This document shows, one piece after another, positions 35,801-44,160 of a stretch of 64,000 nucleotides of DNA (its first letter is position 1; every line of letters begins with the position of its first letter). The position numbers and the translations under genes are program-made. The DNA is from Deinococcales bacterium. GTDB lineage: Bacteria > Deinococcota > Deinococci > Deinococcales > JAAFIG01. The notes under the pieces are model-generated. The model worked only from the letters and a program-made list of their open reading frames with translations. It was not told where the DNA came from and did no database searches. Location: contig JAAFIG010000003.1 of NCBI GenBank assembly GCA_013298595.1, positions 124,001-188,000 on the forward strand, written 5' to 3'.

Positions 35801-37258
35801 GAGATCACGGGTTCGTACATTCATTTCGATTTCATCACCAGCTTTAACCACGTACTTATCCGAACGCACTGCCACACGAACCGTACTTGGGTAAGCGATG
35901 ACTGTACTGGTTGTGGTTTGTGGACGACGCGTTTCATCTTCGATGGTGGTCTGAATGGTGTATGACACCACTGCGTTATCAGGGTCTTTCTCGAGTGGCA
36001 CACTCACTTCGAGTTTGCCATTATCGTTCAGAACAGTATTTTTCTCGAGAATAATCGCCTGACGTGGTTGCCAGTAATCCCATTCGCCCCAGTAATAACC
36101 AAAATCATCATAACGAGGGTCGTCGCGGCGGTACCGTTCGGCTCGAGATACTTGAATATTGACCTTACCACCCGATACACCACCACCAAATAAGTACTCG
36201 GCACTGGCAGCCACTTTGACAGTGCTACCTTGTAAAGCTACCTCTGGGTTCTCGAGTGCCACGGTAAAATCTGGTTTGATATAATCTTCGACCTTAAAAA
36301 ATGCCACAGTTAAACCAGCATTGCAACGCGCTTCTGTACCATCAGGTGCCGTATAAATTCGGTATTGATCGTACTCCGAGGTTTTTGCTCGTCTGGGTAG
36401 TGTAAATGAGCCCGAGAACGTACCAAAATCATTGACTTTGGGTTTACCACGCCATAACTCGGTGGTGCTATAACAAGCCACCACACTGATATTCTCGAGC
36501 TTAATTGGTTTTGAAGTATTGCCTTCGCGCAACGTACCACGAAACGAAACAGCATCGGCGGGTTTGTACAAAGGGCGATCTGTTTGCCCAGTAATTTTCC
36601 ATTTTTGCACTGCGTAACTCTGCCACCAAGAACGCGAAACCGCCCAGTTATCACCAGAGTTAGCCACAATCAAACCGTTTTTATCACTCGAGAGGACGAG
36701 TTTCGCTAAACCATTAGAATCTGAACGCACGGATTTCTCACTTGAGCCTTCAATGCCGTACACCATTGCTTGTTTACGCTGACCATTACCACGATTAACA
36801 GTAAATACCGAAACATTTTTATCAGCGCGTTTGACTACCACACCCAAATCAGAAACCAAAGCAATACCTAAACCCTTTGTATTGCCCGCAGAAAAACCAA
36901 TCAAATACAACCCAGCCTCGAGCTTACCCAAATTCGCAGTGCCATAATTACGATCAATTTTGACTGTACTACGCTTCACCACTTGCGTTTTGACATTATC
37001 AGGAATTTTAATTGCGCTGTACCCATCGTTGGGTTTTAAACGCAGCAAATCCAGCGGCTCGAGCACCTTATTAAAAGTGACTTGTACCTCGGTTGGGTCT
37101 ACGTTATACGCATACAACTCAAATTGCACATTCTCTGAAGGCAAAAAAAGCCCTCTCGAGTAAACATATAATTCGGAATTTTGTTTTGCCCAAACAAAAA
37201 CTGCGCCAATTGCTAATACAATTGCCAGCACCGCCGCCAACCGCGAAAAAGGTTTCAT
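32834..37258 (-). CDS. Bacterial alpha-2-macroglobulin family protein
   Basis: 1,474 residues with an N-terminal hydrophobic segment (AAVLAIVLAIGAVFVWA) but no lipobox, then repeated macroglobulin (MG) domains and a C-terminal alpha-alpha toroid thioester domain. YPYGCTEQTLSRFLP (about residue 1,003) contains the CTEQ thioester that covalently traps proteases. The role is defence of the periplasm or cell surface against foreign proteases. In E. coli the partner is PBP1C; no penicillin-binding protein is adjacent here. TAGACT lies 6 nt before ATG, suggesting a leaderless mRNA. Confidence 0.92.
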   Translation of the reverse strand: MKPFSRLAAVLAIVLAIGAVFVWAKQNSELYVYSRGLFLPSENVQFELYAYNVDPTEVQVTFNKVLEPLDLLRLKPNDGYSAIKIPDNVKTQVVKRSTVKIDRNYGTANLGKLEAGLYLIGFSAGNTKGLGIALVSDLGVVVKRADKNVSVFTVNRGNGQRKQAMVYGIEGSSEKSVRSDSNGLAKLVLSSDKNGLIVANSGDNWAVSRSWWQSYAVQKWKITGQTDRPLYKPADAVSFRGTLREGNTSKPIKLENISVVACYSTTELWRGKPKVNDFGTFSGSFTLPRRAKTSEYDQYRIYTAPDGTEARCNAGLTVAFFKVEDYIKPDFTVALENPEVALQGSTVKVAASAEYLFGGGVSGGKVNIQVSRAERYRRDDPRYDDFGYYWGEWDYWQPRQAIILEKNTVLNDNGKLEVSVPLEKDPDNAVVSYTIQTTIEDETRRPQTTTSTVIAYPSTVRVAVRSDKYVVKAGDEIEMNVRTRDLEGETVDASVELTLVRRDYWYNNNRWTPREDKLETRTITTKKGNATVKFKAVKGGGYSIIAKAKDAQNRLSIGEGFVWVTEDNPSWYWWYEGSGMQIKLDKRKYAIGDTAVAFISGIKQGADVWMTLEGTSIINQRVSRAAGGVAAWTFKVTKEMQPNVELHASYLSNGSRGDAETSVVVPKIQEQLSIQILPAKQKYQAGEQGNIKILVRDANGKPVQTELGVTVVDKGVYLLKEDTTPDPFTVLHGYRQNLVGTVTSEDEPLYIEAGRARVASLATPAPSAVAARDQSAKEAQEPTAANVKVRKDFRDTADWRASLITNEAGEATLTVPFPENLTTWRITARGQTIEAKAGEAKTNVMVTQDIITRIAQPTFLVRGDSFQLRGIVNNNRETAITGRFSISLNGLTSNAPLEQNLTVKPGQRGSFDTRVTATEFGVAKVTAKFADSVGGDALELPITIKPRGFVDGTGWAADAKRGARKFTIPQDANLESAHLKIALTPSLLSAVRPALEELIGYPYGCTEQTLSRFLPTLLAQQAFPRKDLPDLLDAGLDRLETLRHSDGGWGFWTEDQSTLEMTSQVALALARAKSVGVKFDLNLLEGAINWLRQNINYDSQQRGARAVAYRALAEAGITADSLDNFAAIPDLEPYHLGQLALAYQKLGQLEQARKLLNRLKAKRIETDSNVRWERPNRQYRWYYYWDDNPVLVTAVALEALAKLEPRSNLIPKTINYLLQQRRGYWWVSTQDTAATVIAALALPKPADSSQTVRILLNGTEIASKTIDENGTTLDLDPKIKIGENTLEVKGDLNYAASLDYVREPERLVAENKGITVTSTFFKLEKKWNESARNYDYNPVPLIKDGVAQSLEIGEMIAVNIRIKPESGSMRHLQVLQPVPAGFSAVKETGWNFQPGRAIRYFDDYWIWNYWYSGREIYQDRVELYADTFRGEQEFTVYMRAQTPGTFTALPTTAELMYDPSIRGRSSAATLLIKE

Positions 37259-37423
37259 GGGAATAGTCTAAACGTATTAACCTGATTTTTACCTGAATTG
37301 TAAAATTCACAAAATAAAACAATTCTTCACATCGTTAAAAACGGATAAAATCTACAGCACAGTATTTTTTGATAAATTAGGAGAATGGTGTTGTTTAACG
37401 GTATTTCGACCGCACCAATAATT

Positions 37424-39112
37424 TCAGCCCAAAATGCTCGAGTCTATTTTGAAATCCTCAGCAATTAACCGTGCAGTCATTTTGGCACTCATCATCACAC
37501 TGGGTGTGCCACCGCCTGGTTGAGCGCCAGCCCCTACCATATAAAAACGTTCGATGTCCTCCGAGCGGTTATGTGGGCGGAAAAAAGCGCTTTGGATTAA
37601 AATTGGTTCGGGTCCGAAAGCATTGCCAAGGTAACTCGAGAGGGTTGTGGCAAAATAATCTGGGTCTATAAAACTTTGGTAGACAAGGCGTTCGCGCAAA
37701 TTAGGGATAAAACCACGTTCATCTAAAAAACGCAGAATCTTATCCACAAAGGGTTGCCCTAGCAATTCCCAATCGAGTCTCGAGCCGTTGTGTGGTACGG
37801 GCACAAGGGTGTATGCCACGTGATGCCCAACAGGTGCCAGACTTGGGTCGGTCAGGCTAGGAATGTGCAAGTATTGCGAGAAATCCTTGGCGAGAATTTT
37901 ACGACCAAAAATATCTTTGAGTAACTCTTCATAACGAGGTCCAAGAATAATGTTGTGATGCTTTAAATTTGTCTCGAGTCCGTCGGCTTTGAAACCAAAG
38001 TAGACAACCACTAAACTCATACTTTGTGGTGAAATTTTGACTTTGGCATCTGAATTCCAAGTGCGGTATTTGCTAGGAATTAATTTCATGTAGGTGTTGG
38101 CATAATCGCCATTGGAAACCACCAAATCAGCCTCGAGTGAACTACCATCCTCGAGCGTTACACCTTTAGCAATTCGTCTCGAGAAACGCCCCACTGGTTC
38201 AGCACCTAGTTCGTTTTTGAGGCTAATGCTGGTCACGCCTGCATTGCAACGCAGTGTGCCACCTAGCTCCTCGAATTTTTTAACAAAACCATTAACCAAA
38301 GCACCTGTGCCACCCATCGCAAAATGAATACCCCATGTTTTTTCGACAAAGTGAATCATCGCATAAATCGCTGGTACAGACAACGGATTACCACCCACCA
38401 GCAAGGTTTCAAAACTAAAGACTTGCTGCATTTTTGGATTAGAAAAATATTTTTTAGCAAAACCAAACAACGTGCGAACTGCATCGAGTTTTAGTAGATC
38501 AGGCACCACTTTTAACATACTACCAACATCACCAAAATGCGTGTACCCAAGCTCGAGAAAACCACGTTCAAAAATGGCTCGAGCATCGGCATGGAAGCGT
38601 TCGTACCCAGCCGAATCTTCTGGTGCAAGCGCTTTTATTTGTGTGCGCGTACTGATCGGGTCGCCATCGTAATCAAAGAATGTACCATCATCAAAATAAA
38701 TTCGGTAAAACGGCAAGATAGGCACCAATTGCACGTACTTGCTGGTCTGTTCACCACCCGAGTTGCCTTCGCGGACTCGAGCATTTTCGCCAAGCACATG
38801 GGCTGGGTAGTCTGGCGTGCTGAGCATGGCTTTACCTTGCTCGAGCGCAAATAATTCTTCGATAAAGTGTGGCACGGTAATCACTGTTGGACCCATATCA
38901 AAAGTAAAACCTTGGTTCGGCTCGAGCGGAGCGCGTTGTTTGACTTCTGACCAAACACCATCTTGCTGCACCACTTTACGCACATAAGCCCGACCGCCTG
39001 GGGCATCGAGTTTCTCGAGGATAGTGGTACTAAAACCAAGGCTTTGCAAACGAATACCCAGCGATAAACCGCCGATACCCGCGCCAATAATAATTGCTTT
39101 ACGTGATTCCAT
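37424..39112 (-). CDS. crtI: Phytoene desaturase-family carotenoid oxidoreductase (CrtI type)
   Basis: 562 residues from ATG at 39112 (GTG at 39118 is in frame). The dinucleotide-binding motif [17 protein letters not shown] (about 7-23) is followed by [11 protein letters not shown], and the C-terminus holds the carotenoid-oxidoreductase signature [17 protein letters not shown]. It desaturates phytoene toward lycopene in the membrane, or catalyses a related ketolase/desaturase step. No phytoene synthase is adjacent, so the exact carotenoid step cannot be fixed. Confidence 0.88.
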   Translation of the reverse strand: MESRKAIIIGAGIGGLSLGIRLQSLGFSTTILEKLDAPGGRAYVRKVVQQDGVWSEVKQRAPLEPNQGFTFDMGPTVITVPHFIEELFALEQGKAMLSTPDYPAHVLGENARVREGNSGGEQTSKYVQLVPILPFYRIYFDDGTFFDYDGDPISTRTQIKALAPEDSAGYERFHADARAIFERGFLELGYTHFGDVGSMLKVVPDLLKLDAVRTLFGFAKKYFSNPKMQQVFSFETLLVGGNPLSVPAIYAMIHFVEKTWGIHFAMGGTGALVNGFVKKFEELGGTLRCNAGVTSISLKNELGAEPVGRFSRRIAKGVTLEDGSSLEADLVVSNGDYANTYMKLIPSKYRTWNSDAKVKISPQSMSLVVVYFGFKADGLETNLKHHNIILGPRYEELLKDIFGRKILAKDFSQYLHIPSLTDPSLAPVGHHVAYTLVPVPHNGSRLDWELLGQPFVDKILRFLDERGFIPNLRERLVYQSFIDPDYFATTLSSYLGNAFGPEPILIQSAFFRPHNRSEDIERFYMVGAGAQPGGGTPSVMMSAKMTARLIAEDFKIDSSILG

Positions 39113-39183
39113 GCCCACAGCTTAAACCGCTCGAGGGTGGGTGACCAAAGGGACAAACTACATTGTGTTGTCTCAATCGTAGG

Positions 39184-39825
39184 CTAGGCTTGATTTGCAC
39201 CAGCTCGAGCATCAGTGGTGATCTGGTACTTGTTGTTATGGTCTAACTCGAGTAGCACAAAGCCACAATTACCAAACCACGGCATTTCGGCGTGTTGCTC
39301 GAAAGTTAAATGAAAGAATCGTTTTAAGAAAATCATGGCGGTCATACCGTGGGTACTTATTAAAATGGCATCTGAGGGGTTGCGGGCAGACTCGCGGAAC
39401 ATTGAATCTAAGAAGCTCGAGATGCGGTCAAACACATCCGCGCCAGATTCACCGTTTTGAATACGATAAAAAAACCGACTGTGCCGCTGCAAATTCTCTT
39501 TTTCGGATTCGTAAATGTCCTCATTAAAAAAATTACCCCATTCTTGTTCACGAATTCGCGGGTCTTCTAATAAGCGCACCTGGCTGTGCTCGAGTTGTGA
39601 GGTAAAAAGCTGAGTAGTACGCCGACTGCGTAAAAATGGCGAAGACCAAACTGTCACCGATTGCCCCTCGAGTATCGGTTGGAGTGTGATGCCAAGTTCA
39701 AGGCATTGTGTTTCGCCGTTACTGGTCAGATCAATCAGATGATCGGGTTTCTCGAGCATAATATCTTTGTTGATATTGGCTTCGGATTCGCCATGACGCA
39801 GGACAATGATTTTCTTGGGTTTCAT
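39184..39825 (-). CDS. Histidine phosphatase superfamily (phosphoglycerate mutase-like) protein
   Basis: 213 residues. The catalytic LRHGESEANIN lies at residues 8-18, and the second catalytic histidine is in ISTHGMTAM (about 157). Glutamate in REQEWG fits the acid position. It probably removes phosphate from a small molecule; true mutase activity is less likely at this length. TAAACT lies 7 nt before ATG. Confidence 0.85.
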   Translation of the reverse strand: MKPKKIIVLRHGESEANINKDIMLEKPDHLIDLTSNGETQCLELGITLQPILEGQSVTVWSSPFLRSRRTTQLFTSQLEHSQVRLLEDPRIREQEWGNFFNEDIYESEKENLQRHSRFFYRIQNGESGADVFDRISSFLDSMFRESARNPSDAILISTHGMTAMIFLKRFFHLTFEQHAEMPWFGNCGFVLLELDHNNKYQITTDARAGANQA

Positions 39826-39843
39826 CGTGTTTAGTTTACAACC

Positions 39844-40143
39844 TCAATACAAAGCCGTTTCCCAATCCTCAAATGGCGGTTCAACAGTATAGCTCGAGTC
39901 CAAATAACACCGTAACCACTGGGCTGCACGGAGTTCAGCTTGTTTGGCATTAAGTACATTACCAGCGTTATCTAATTCAATAACATTGGCAAAAATTGCA
40001 AAAAGCCTCTCGAGAACACTTGGTTCTGTTATTGCTTGTTGGTAATTGATACCTTTGAGTAAAGGTAAACCCACTGTGCCATTGGGTATCCAAAAAGCAA
40101 AGGTTCGTAAGGCACCACGAAAAGAATGGCTAAGTTTTGGCAT
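39844..40143 (-). CDS. Small protein of unknown function
   Basis: 99 residues from ATG at 40143, chosen because TAGAAT lies exactly 7 nt upstream and shares its bases with the divergent gene's -10. It is soluble, with WIPNGTVGLPLLKG and an aromatic C-terminal segment (WLRCYLDSS, FEDWETALY). No family is recognised. It precedes the phosphatase gene by 18 nt on the same strand and may be co-transcribed. Confidence 0.6.
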   Translation of the reverse strand: MPKLSHSFRGALRTFAFWIPNGTVGLPLLKGINYQQAITEPSVLERLFAIFANVIELDNAGNVLNAKQAELRAAQWLRCYLDSSYTVEPPFEDWETALY

Positions 40144-40149
40144 CTCGAG

Positions 40150-40156
40150 TATTCTA
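40150..40156. promoter_or_regulatory. Shared -10 box TATTCTA for two divergent leaderless genes
   Basis: Plus strand TATTCT (40150-40155) is 7 nt before ATG at 40163; minus strand TAGAAT (40156-40151) is 7 nt before ATG at 40143. The start codons are only 19 bases apart. Confidence 0.7.
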
Positions 40157-40162
40157 CAAAGT

Positions 40163-40648
40163 ATGAGCGAACAAAGTTTTGTAACGGCATTCATTGCAGT
40201 TCTCGGCGAGGCTTTTAGCGGTGGTGAAGCAGGCAAAGGCACTGCTTTTCTCGATAATACCAACGCCGACGGCACAGGCAATCATGGATTTTTTGCAGCG
40301 CTGGACTCGCTCAGTGCCGCCCAAGCTTCAGATGCCACCATGCTAGGCTCGAGTATTGCAGCTCACACTGCCCACACCGCCTTTCATATCGAAGCGACCC
40401 TACGTTATGTCACAGGGGATCGTAGCCCTAACGATTGGCAAGCCAGCTTTGAACCTCGAGTGGTATCAGAACTCGAGTGGATAACACAACGCAACCGTCT
40501 GAAAGCAGCCCATCAGAACATTGTGCAACTGGCTCGAGAAACCCCTGTTTGGGATGAGGATAGTGCCAGTGGTTTAATGGCAACTCTAGCTCATGTGAGC
40601 TACCATCTTGGCGCTGTTAAACAGATTATCAAATTGGCTCGAGGATAA
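40163..40648 (+). CDS. DinB-like four-helix protein
   Basis: 161 residues. Histidines in SSIAAHTAHTAFHIEATLRYV (split near residue 60-80) and in ATLAHVSYHLGAVKQII (about 140-155) match the metal-binding arrangement of the DinB/YfiT superfamily, whose members include thiol-dependent transferases. TATTCT lies 7 nt before ATG. It shares its promoter core with the divergent small gene and precedes the ECF operon by about 95 nt. Confidence 0.75.
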   Translation: MSEQSFVTAFIAVLGEAFSGGEAGKGTAFLDNTNADGTGNHGFFAALDSLSAAQASDATMLGSSIAAHTAHTAFHIEATLRYVTGDRSPNDWQASFEPRVVSELEWITQRNRLKAAHQNIVQLARETPVWDEDSASGLMATLAHVSYHLGAVKQIIKLARG

Positions 40649-40708
40649 CATACCAAACAACCTAAAACCCTTGACTGGATGAGCTTAACCTAACCTGTGT
40701 CAGCATCT

Positions 40709-40738
40709 GGAACTTTTTGCTGCAACTTCTCGTACAAT
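40709..40738 (+). promoter_or_regulatory. ECF-type promoter of the sigma factor gene
   Basis: GGAACTT (40709-40715) followed after 15 nt by CGTA (40731-40734) matches the GGAAC-N15/16-CGT pattern of many ECF sigma promoters. TACAAT (40733-40738) also fits the window's own -10 pattern, 6 nt before GTG at 40745. Confidence 0.65.
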
Positions 40739-40744
40739 AGGAAC

Positions 40745-41344
40745 GTGACGGATCTCTCCGCTTCTGCAACCACCCCGCGTTCCGACTATCTCGAGTATGG
40801 TGTGCTCGAATCGTTGCGTTTAGGCGATCAAAGTGCGTGGGAGACTCTTATCTGCACGCATCAGGATCGTATGTTAAATTATTTGTATCATCTCGAAGGA
40901 AATTACGAAGAAGCCTTGGATTTATGCCAAGAAACTTTCTTTCGGGCTTGGAAAGGCATTGCCACCTTTCATTCAGGCGAACCTTTGCTACCTTGGTTGT
41001 ACACCATTGCCCGCAATGTACAAATCGAAAAACACCGCCGTAAAACCCATTCGCAATTCTCACTCGAGGAAGCGTTTGAAGATCATGGCTTTGAAGTCAG
41101 TAACAACACTGACTCGAGTGTCAAAAATGCTGAAGTTGCCCAAAATGCCGAACGCGTCCGCATTGCACTACTCCAATTACCTGAAGAGTACCGTAGCGCT
41201 GTGCTGCTGCGCTTTATGCAAGACCAAAGTTACGAAGAGATTGCCCAAGTACAACAATGCGCGGTTGGCACTGCTAAATCTAGGGTTTTTCGCGGTAAAG
41301 AATTACTCGAGAAAGCCTTAGCGGGGCGGGTGATGATCGAATGA
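40745..41344 (+). CDS. ECF-family RNA polymerase sigma factor
   Basis: 199 residues from GTG at 40745. Region 2 is seen in YHLEGNYEEALDLCQETFFRAWKG and PWLYTIARNVQIEKHRR, and region 4 in LPEEYRSAVLLRFMQDQ and YEEIAQVQQCAVGTAKSRVFRG. GTG at 40697 is also in frame but lies upstream of the promoter-like element. The stop overlaps the next gene start as ATGA, so sigma factor and membrane partner are made together. It probably directs its own promoter and an envelope response. Confidence 0.9.
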   Translation: MTDLSASATTPRSDYLEYGVLESLRLGDQSAWETLICTHQDRMLNYLYHLEGNYEEALDLCQETFFRAWKGIATFHSGEPLLPWLYTIARNVQIEKHRRKTHSQFSLEEAFEDHGFEVSNNTDSSVKNAEVAQNAERVRIALLQLPEEYRSAVLLRFMQDQSYEEIAQVQQCAVGTAKSRVFRGKELLEKALAGRVMIE

Positions 41345-42738
41345 CACTCGAGGAAGTACTGCACAACTTACCTGCACCAAAGATGCCACCGAATTTCGCC
41401 CGAGAAACTTCGGAACAAATTGCTTTAGCCGCTAAACTTGGCGCTATCGAAGTGCTACATCCACCACCTGATTTTGCTGCACGCTTAGCCAATAAAATTG
41501 CAATTGATACCACCGAAAATCCAATCAAGCACCTCGAGCCAGTCACAGTACCGCCTGTATTTGCCGCTCATCTTGCTGCCCGTATAGCCCAAGATGCCAA
41601 TCCATTCCAAGTTTTAACACCCATTATTGCTCCTGCGAATTTTGCCCATCGGGTCGCCAAGCGTATTGCTCAAGATGCCGCTATTAACGCCGAGCATAAC
41701 CGTACACCCTTATATTTTCTTGCTACATTACTTGCAGGAGCCGCTTTCACCCTTGGTGCATTTACTTGGCGTGACGCTCAAGCCGCAGGCGTGGCATTGT
41801 TTGAAGTGCTGCGTTCATTGCCAGAAAGCTTATTGTTACCCGTTGCCTTGGTTGCCACGTTTGCCGTGGTGGCTACCTTAGCCAAACAAGTTGCCCGTTT
41901 CCCAGCTGCCATAGCTGCTTTTGGTATCGCCGCTGCCTTTGTTGTACCGCAACTCTCGAGTTGGTTTGGTAATACCCGAGTGGAAGGCTCAACTCAAATC
42001 TCGAGTATCGTCCGATTCGCAGGCGATATTACCGTGGCTTCCGAAGTACGTGGCGATGTCATTGCCATTGGTGGCAGTGTCCGACTCGAACCAGGCGCTC
42101 GAGTTTCTGGTAGAGTTCTGACTTTCCTAGGCGATGTGAATCTACCCGAAGGCAGCAGTGCCCAAGCGGTCAGTGCTATTTTAGGTAACCTCAGCAGTAA
42201 AAGCCAAAATCAAAGCCAAAAAAGTTTTTCCTTACCTGGACTAAGCGCTGCCAATGCGCTCAAACCACTACAAAACCTAATCGGAGCAAATACATGGCAA
42301 TGGTGGTACTTAGGCTTACTCGGTGCCCTCAGTGTGGCATTGCTCTTACAACCACGCCTGCGTAACAGCCTCGAGTTACCCTTCAAACAAGATGCAGGAC
42401 GTTCCCTCGGACTTGGTTTACTACTGGTATTTCTGACAGTACCACTGGTCGCCCTTGGTGGCATCAGTGTGCTTGGAACACCATTTGCTTTGGTACTTGG
42501 TGTATTTACCTTATTAACATTCACCAGTGGTGCAGCCATCGCCATTGTCAGCAGCGGCACAAGCCTCACTCGAGCCACACACTTAGGAGCCATTCTGCCA
42601 GGGCTTGGACTATTTGCCCTGAGTATGCTTTATCCCGCCATAGCCGTGGTTTTTTGGTTACTACTCGGCGCTTGGGGCGCAGGAGCATTACTGATTGCTA
42701 TTCGAGACGGTGCGTTGGTACGAGCAGTCGCCGAATAA
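41341..42738 (+). CDS. Membrane protein partner of the ECF sigma factor (putative anti-sigma with four repeats and bactofilin-like region)
   Basis: 465 residues. The N-terminal cytosolic 120 residues hold four related helices: PPNFARETSEQIALAA, PPDFAARLANKIAIDT, PPVFAAHLAARIAQDA and PANFAHRVAKRIAQDA. Three hydrophobic segments follow (about 128-205), then a polymer-forming, bactofilin-like beta segment (DITVASEVRGDVIAIGGSV, about 230-275) and four more membrane helices. The overlap with the sigma gene and the cytosolic N-terminus support an anti-sigma role. I do not know a described anti-sigma with this repeat; function is inferred from context. Confidence 0.7.
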   Translation: MTLEEVLHNLPAPKMPPNFARETSEQIALAAKLGAIEVLHPPPDFAARLANKIAIDTTENPIKHLEPVTVPPVFAAHLAARIAQDANPFQVLTPIIAPANFAHRVAKRIAQDAAINAEHNRTPLYFLATLLAGAAFTLGAFTWRDAQAAGVALFEVLRSLPESLLLPVALVATFAVVATLAKQVARFPAAIAAFGIAAAFVVPQLSSWFGNTRVEGSTQISSIVRFAGDITVASEVRGDVIAIGGSVRLEPGARVSGRVLTFLGDVNLPEGSSAQAVSAILGNLSSKSQNQSQKSFSLPGLSAANALKPLQNLIGANTWQWWYLGLLGALSVALLLQPRLRNSLELPFKQDAGRSLGLGLLLVFLTVPLVALGGISVLGTPFALVLGVFTLLTFTSGAAIAIVSSGTSLTRATHLGAILPGLGLFALSMLYPAIAVVFWLLLGAWGAGALLIAIRDGALVRAVAE

Positions 42739-42763
42739 TCCAAAAACCCGTACACTATCAACC

Positions 42764-43441
42764 ATGAACATCCTTATCACAGGGGCATCTCGAGGACTTG
42801 GTGAAGCCTTCGCAAAACACTTAGGACACGCTGGTGACACACTCTGGTTAGTCTCGAGAAATCGTCCAGCCAGTATAGACCTCACAGATGGCATAGAGCG
42901 GCACTGGCTCGAGGCAGACTTAACAGCCATTGGCATTCATCAGCAAATCGCAGCGCAAATCCAAAACCTTGACATTATTATCCATAACGCAGCCACATGG
43001 GAAAGCAGCGCTTTTTCGCACACCTACGATTTTCTGAGTATTTCAGAAGCCGAAACCCGAGCCATCATCGAACTGAATTTAACTGCACCAATTCTGCTAA
43101 CCCAAGCTTTATTGCCTGTGCTCAAAAACTCAAGCAACCCAAAAATTATTTTTATTGGCAGCATCAATGGACTCGAGAATTCAGGAATGCCCGAAGTGGC
43201 ATACAACGCCAGCAAATTTGGCTTGCGCGGCATAGCACATGCCCTGCGCGAAACCTTACGCCAAGACCGCATAGGAGTCAGTATTATCAATCCAGGTAGT
43301 ATTGGCTGGGAAAGCAACGCCCACGATTTCCTCATCCCACCAATGGACATTGTGAACATCACCCGCACCGTTCTCGAGTCCAGCCGTTACACAGTGATAA
43401 AAGAAATTGATATGCCTGCCATGATGGACATGCAAGTCTAA
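42764..43441 (+). CDS. Short-chain dehydrogenase/reductase
   Basis: 225 residues from ATG at 42764. TGASRGLGEAFA binds NAD(P), IIHNAATWE replaces the NNAG motif, and YNASKFGLRG supplies catalytic Tyr and Lys, with Ser in FIGSING. TACACT (42751-42756) lies 7 nt before ATG. Substrate is unknown. Its end overlaps the remnant of a convergent doc gene by 4 nt. Confidence 0.88.
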   Translation: MNILITGASRGLGEAFAKHLGHAGDTLWLVSRNRPASIDLTDGIERHWLEADLTAIGIHQQIAAQIQNLDIIIHNAATWESSAFSHTYDFLSISEAETRAIIELNLTAPILLTQALLPVLKNSSNPKIIFIGSINGLENSGMPEVAYNASKFGLRGIAHALRETLRQDRIGVSIINPGSIGWESNAHDFLIPPMDIVNITRTVLESSRYTVIKEIDMPAMMDMQV

Positions 43442-43805
43442 AAGTCGGAATCACCAGGGTTTAAAAGCAACGCAAGTCTCAAACCACCAATCTCGAGATT
43501 TCCAGTGGCAACAAGCACCATAACTGTTGTTGCCGCTTGCTCTGATGGACGTTTACGCTAGCCATTTAATTGCAATGAAAGCAGCATTGTTTCCAAGGCA
43601 GTTCGTTTATTGGCATCTGTGAAAACATGATTCTGTACAATTGAATACCCAACAGCCGCAATCTAGTAAAAAATGTTGGATACAAATCCTCACTACCAAA
43701 ACCTTCAACAATTTTATGCAAAGCACTCTCGAGTAAGCCACGGTCACGAATACCAGACAAACCCTCAGATTCTTCAAGAATTCGGTCATGTAGGCGCACC
43801 ACAGA
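43438..43805 (-). pseudogene. doc: Decayed Doc/Fic-family toxin gene
   Basis: Reading the minus strand from 43805, VVRLHDRILEESEGLSGI and RDRGLLESALHKIVEGFG match the start of Doc death-on-curing toxins. Near 43637-43650 a single-base shift moves the frame; the next frame gives QNHVFTDANKRTALETMLL, containing the Fic motif HxFxDxNKR. A TAG at 43558-43560 interrupts it, and the same frame resumes as RKRPSEQAATTVMVLVATGN to a final TAG at 43438-43440. Total span (about 122 codons) fits an intact Doc. At least two lesions mean no toxin is made, unless sequence errors are involved. Confidence 0.82.
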
Positions 43806-43867
43806 AGCAACCGTCGGATATTGCTTCCGACGGTGACGAAAAACAGGTTGCTTGGCAAGATAATCGT

Positions 43868-43951
43868 TTATAGCTTAGCAAGTGTTTTTAGTAATTTACT
43901 ATCATGTTTAACCTGTTGGTCAATCAAACGATCCATTGCTTCCCAAGTCAT
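43868..43951 (-). pseudogene. Probable antitoxin remnant beside doc
   Basis: From ATG at 43951 the minus strand encodes MTWEAMDRLIDQQVKHDSKL and a short basic end before TAA at 43868. The frame is open upstream to about 44010 without a start codon. Size, position just before doc and charged helical composition suit the C-terminal part of a Phd-like antitoxin. The link is by context only. Confidence 0.45.
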
Positions 43952-44034
43952 TTCTTTAACTCGAGGCTCTTTGGTTTTTTGAGGATTAGCCTTGGTTTTT
44001 ATACGTTAATTATAGCATTTGAAAATTCAAAAAT

Positions 44035-44070
44035 AGATAGAAATGGCTTAGGTCTAAGCCATTTCTATCT
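44035..44070. terminator. Strong hairpin, likely bidirectional terminator
   Basis: Perfect 16-bp arms (AGATAGAAATGGCTTA and complement) flank GGTC. On the minus side the stem is followed by ATTTTTGAATTTTC. It lies in a gene-poor stretch between the doc remnant and the gene at 44161. Confidence 0.7.
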
Positions 44071-44160
44071 TCTCAAGTTTTTGGCTGTCAGTATAATCTT
44101 ATGACCTTGACGTTGTGAATTTTAATCATGACGAACACAATTCTTCGGTATAGGTAGTTT

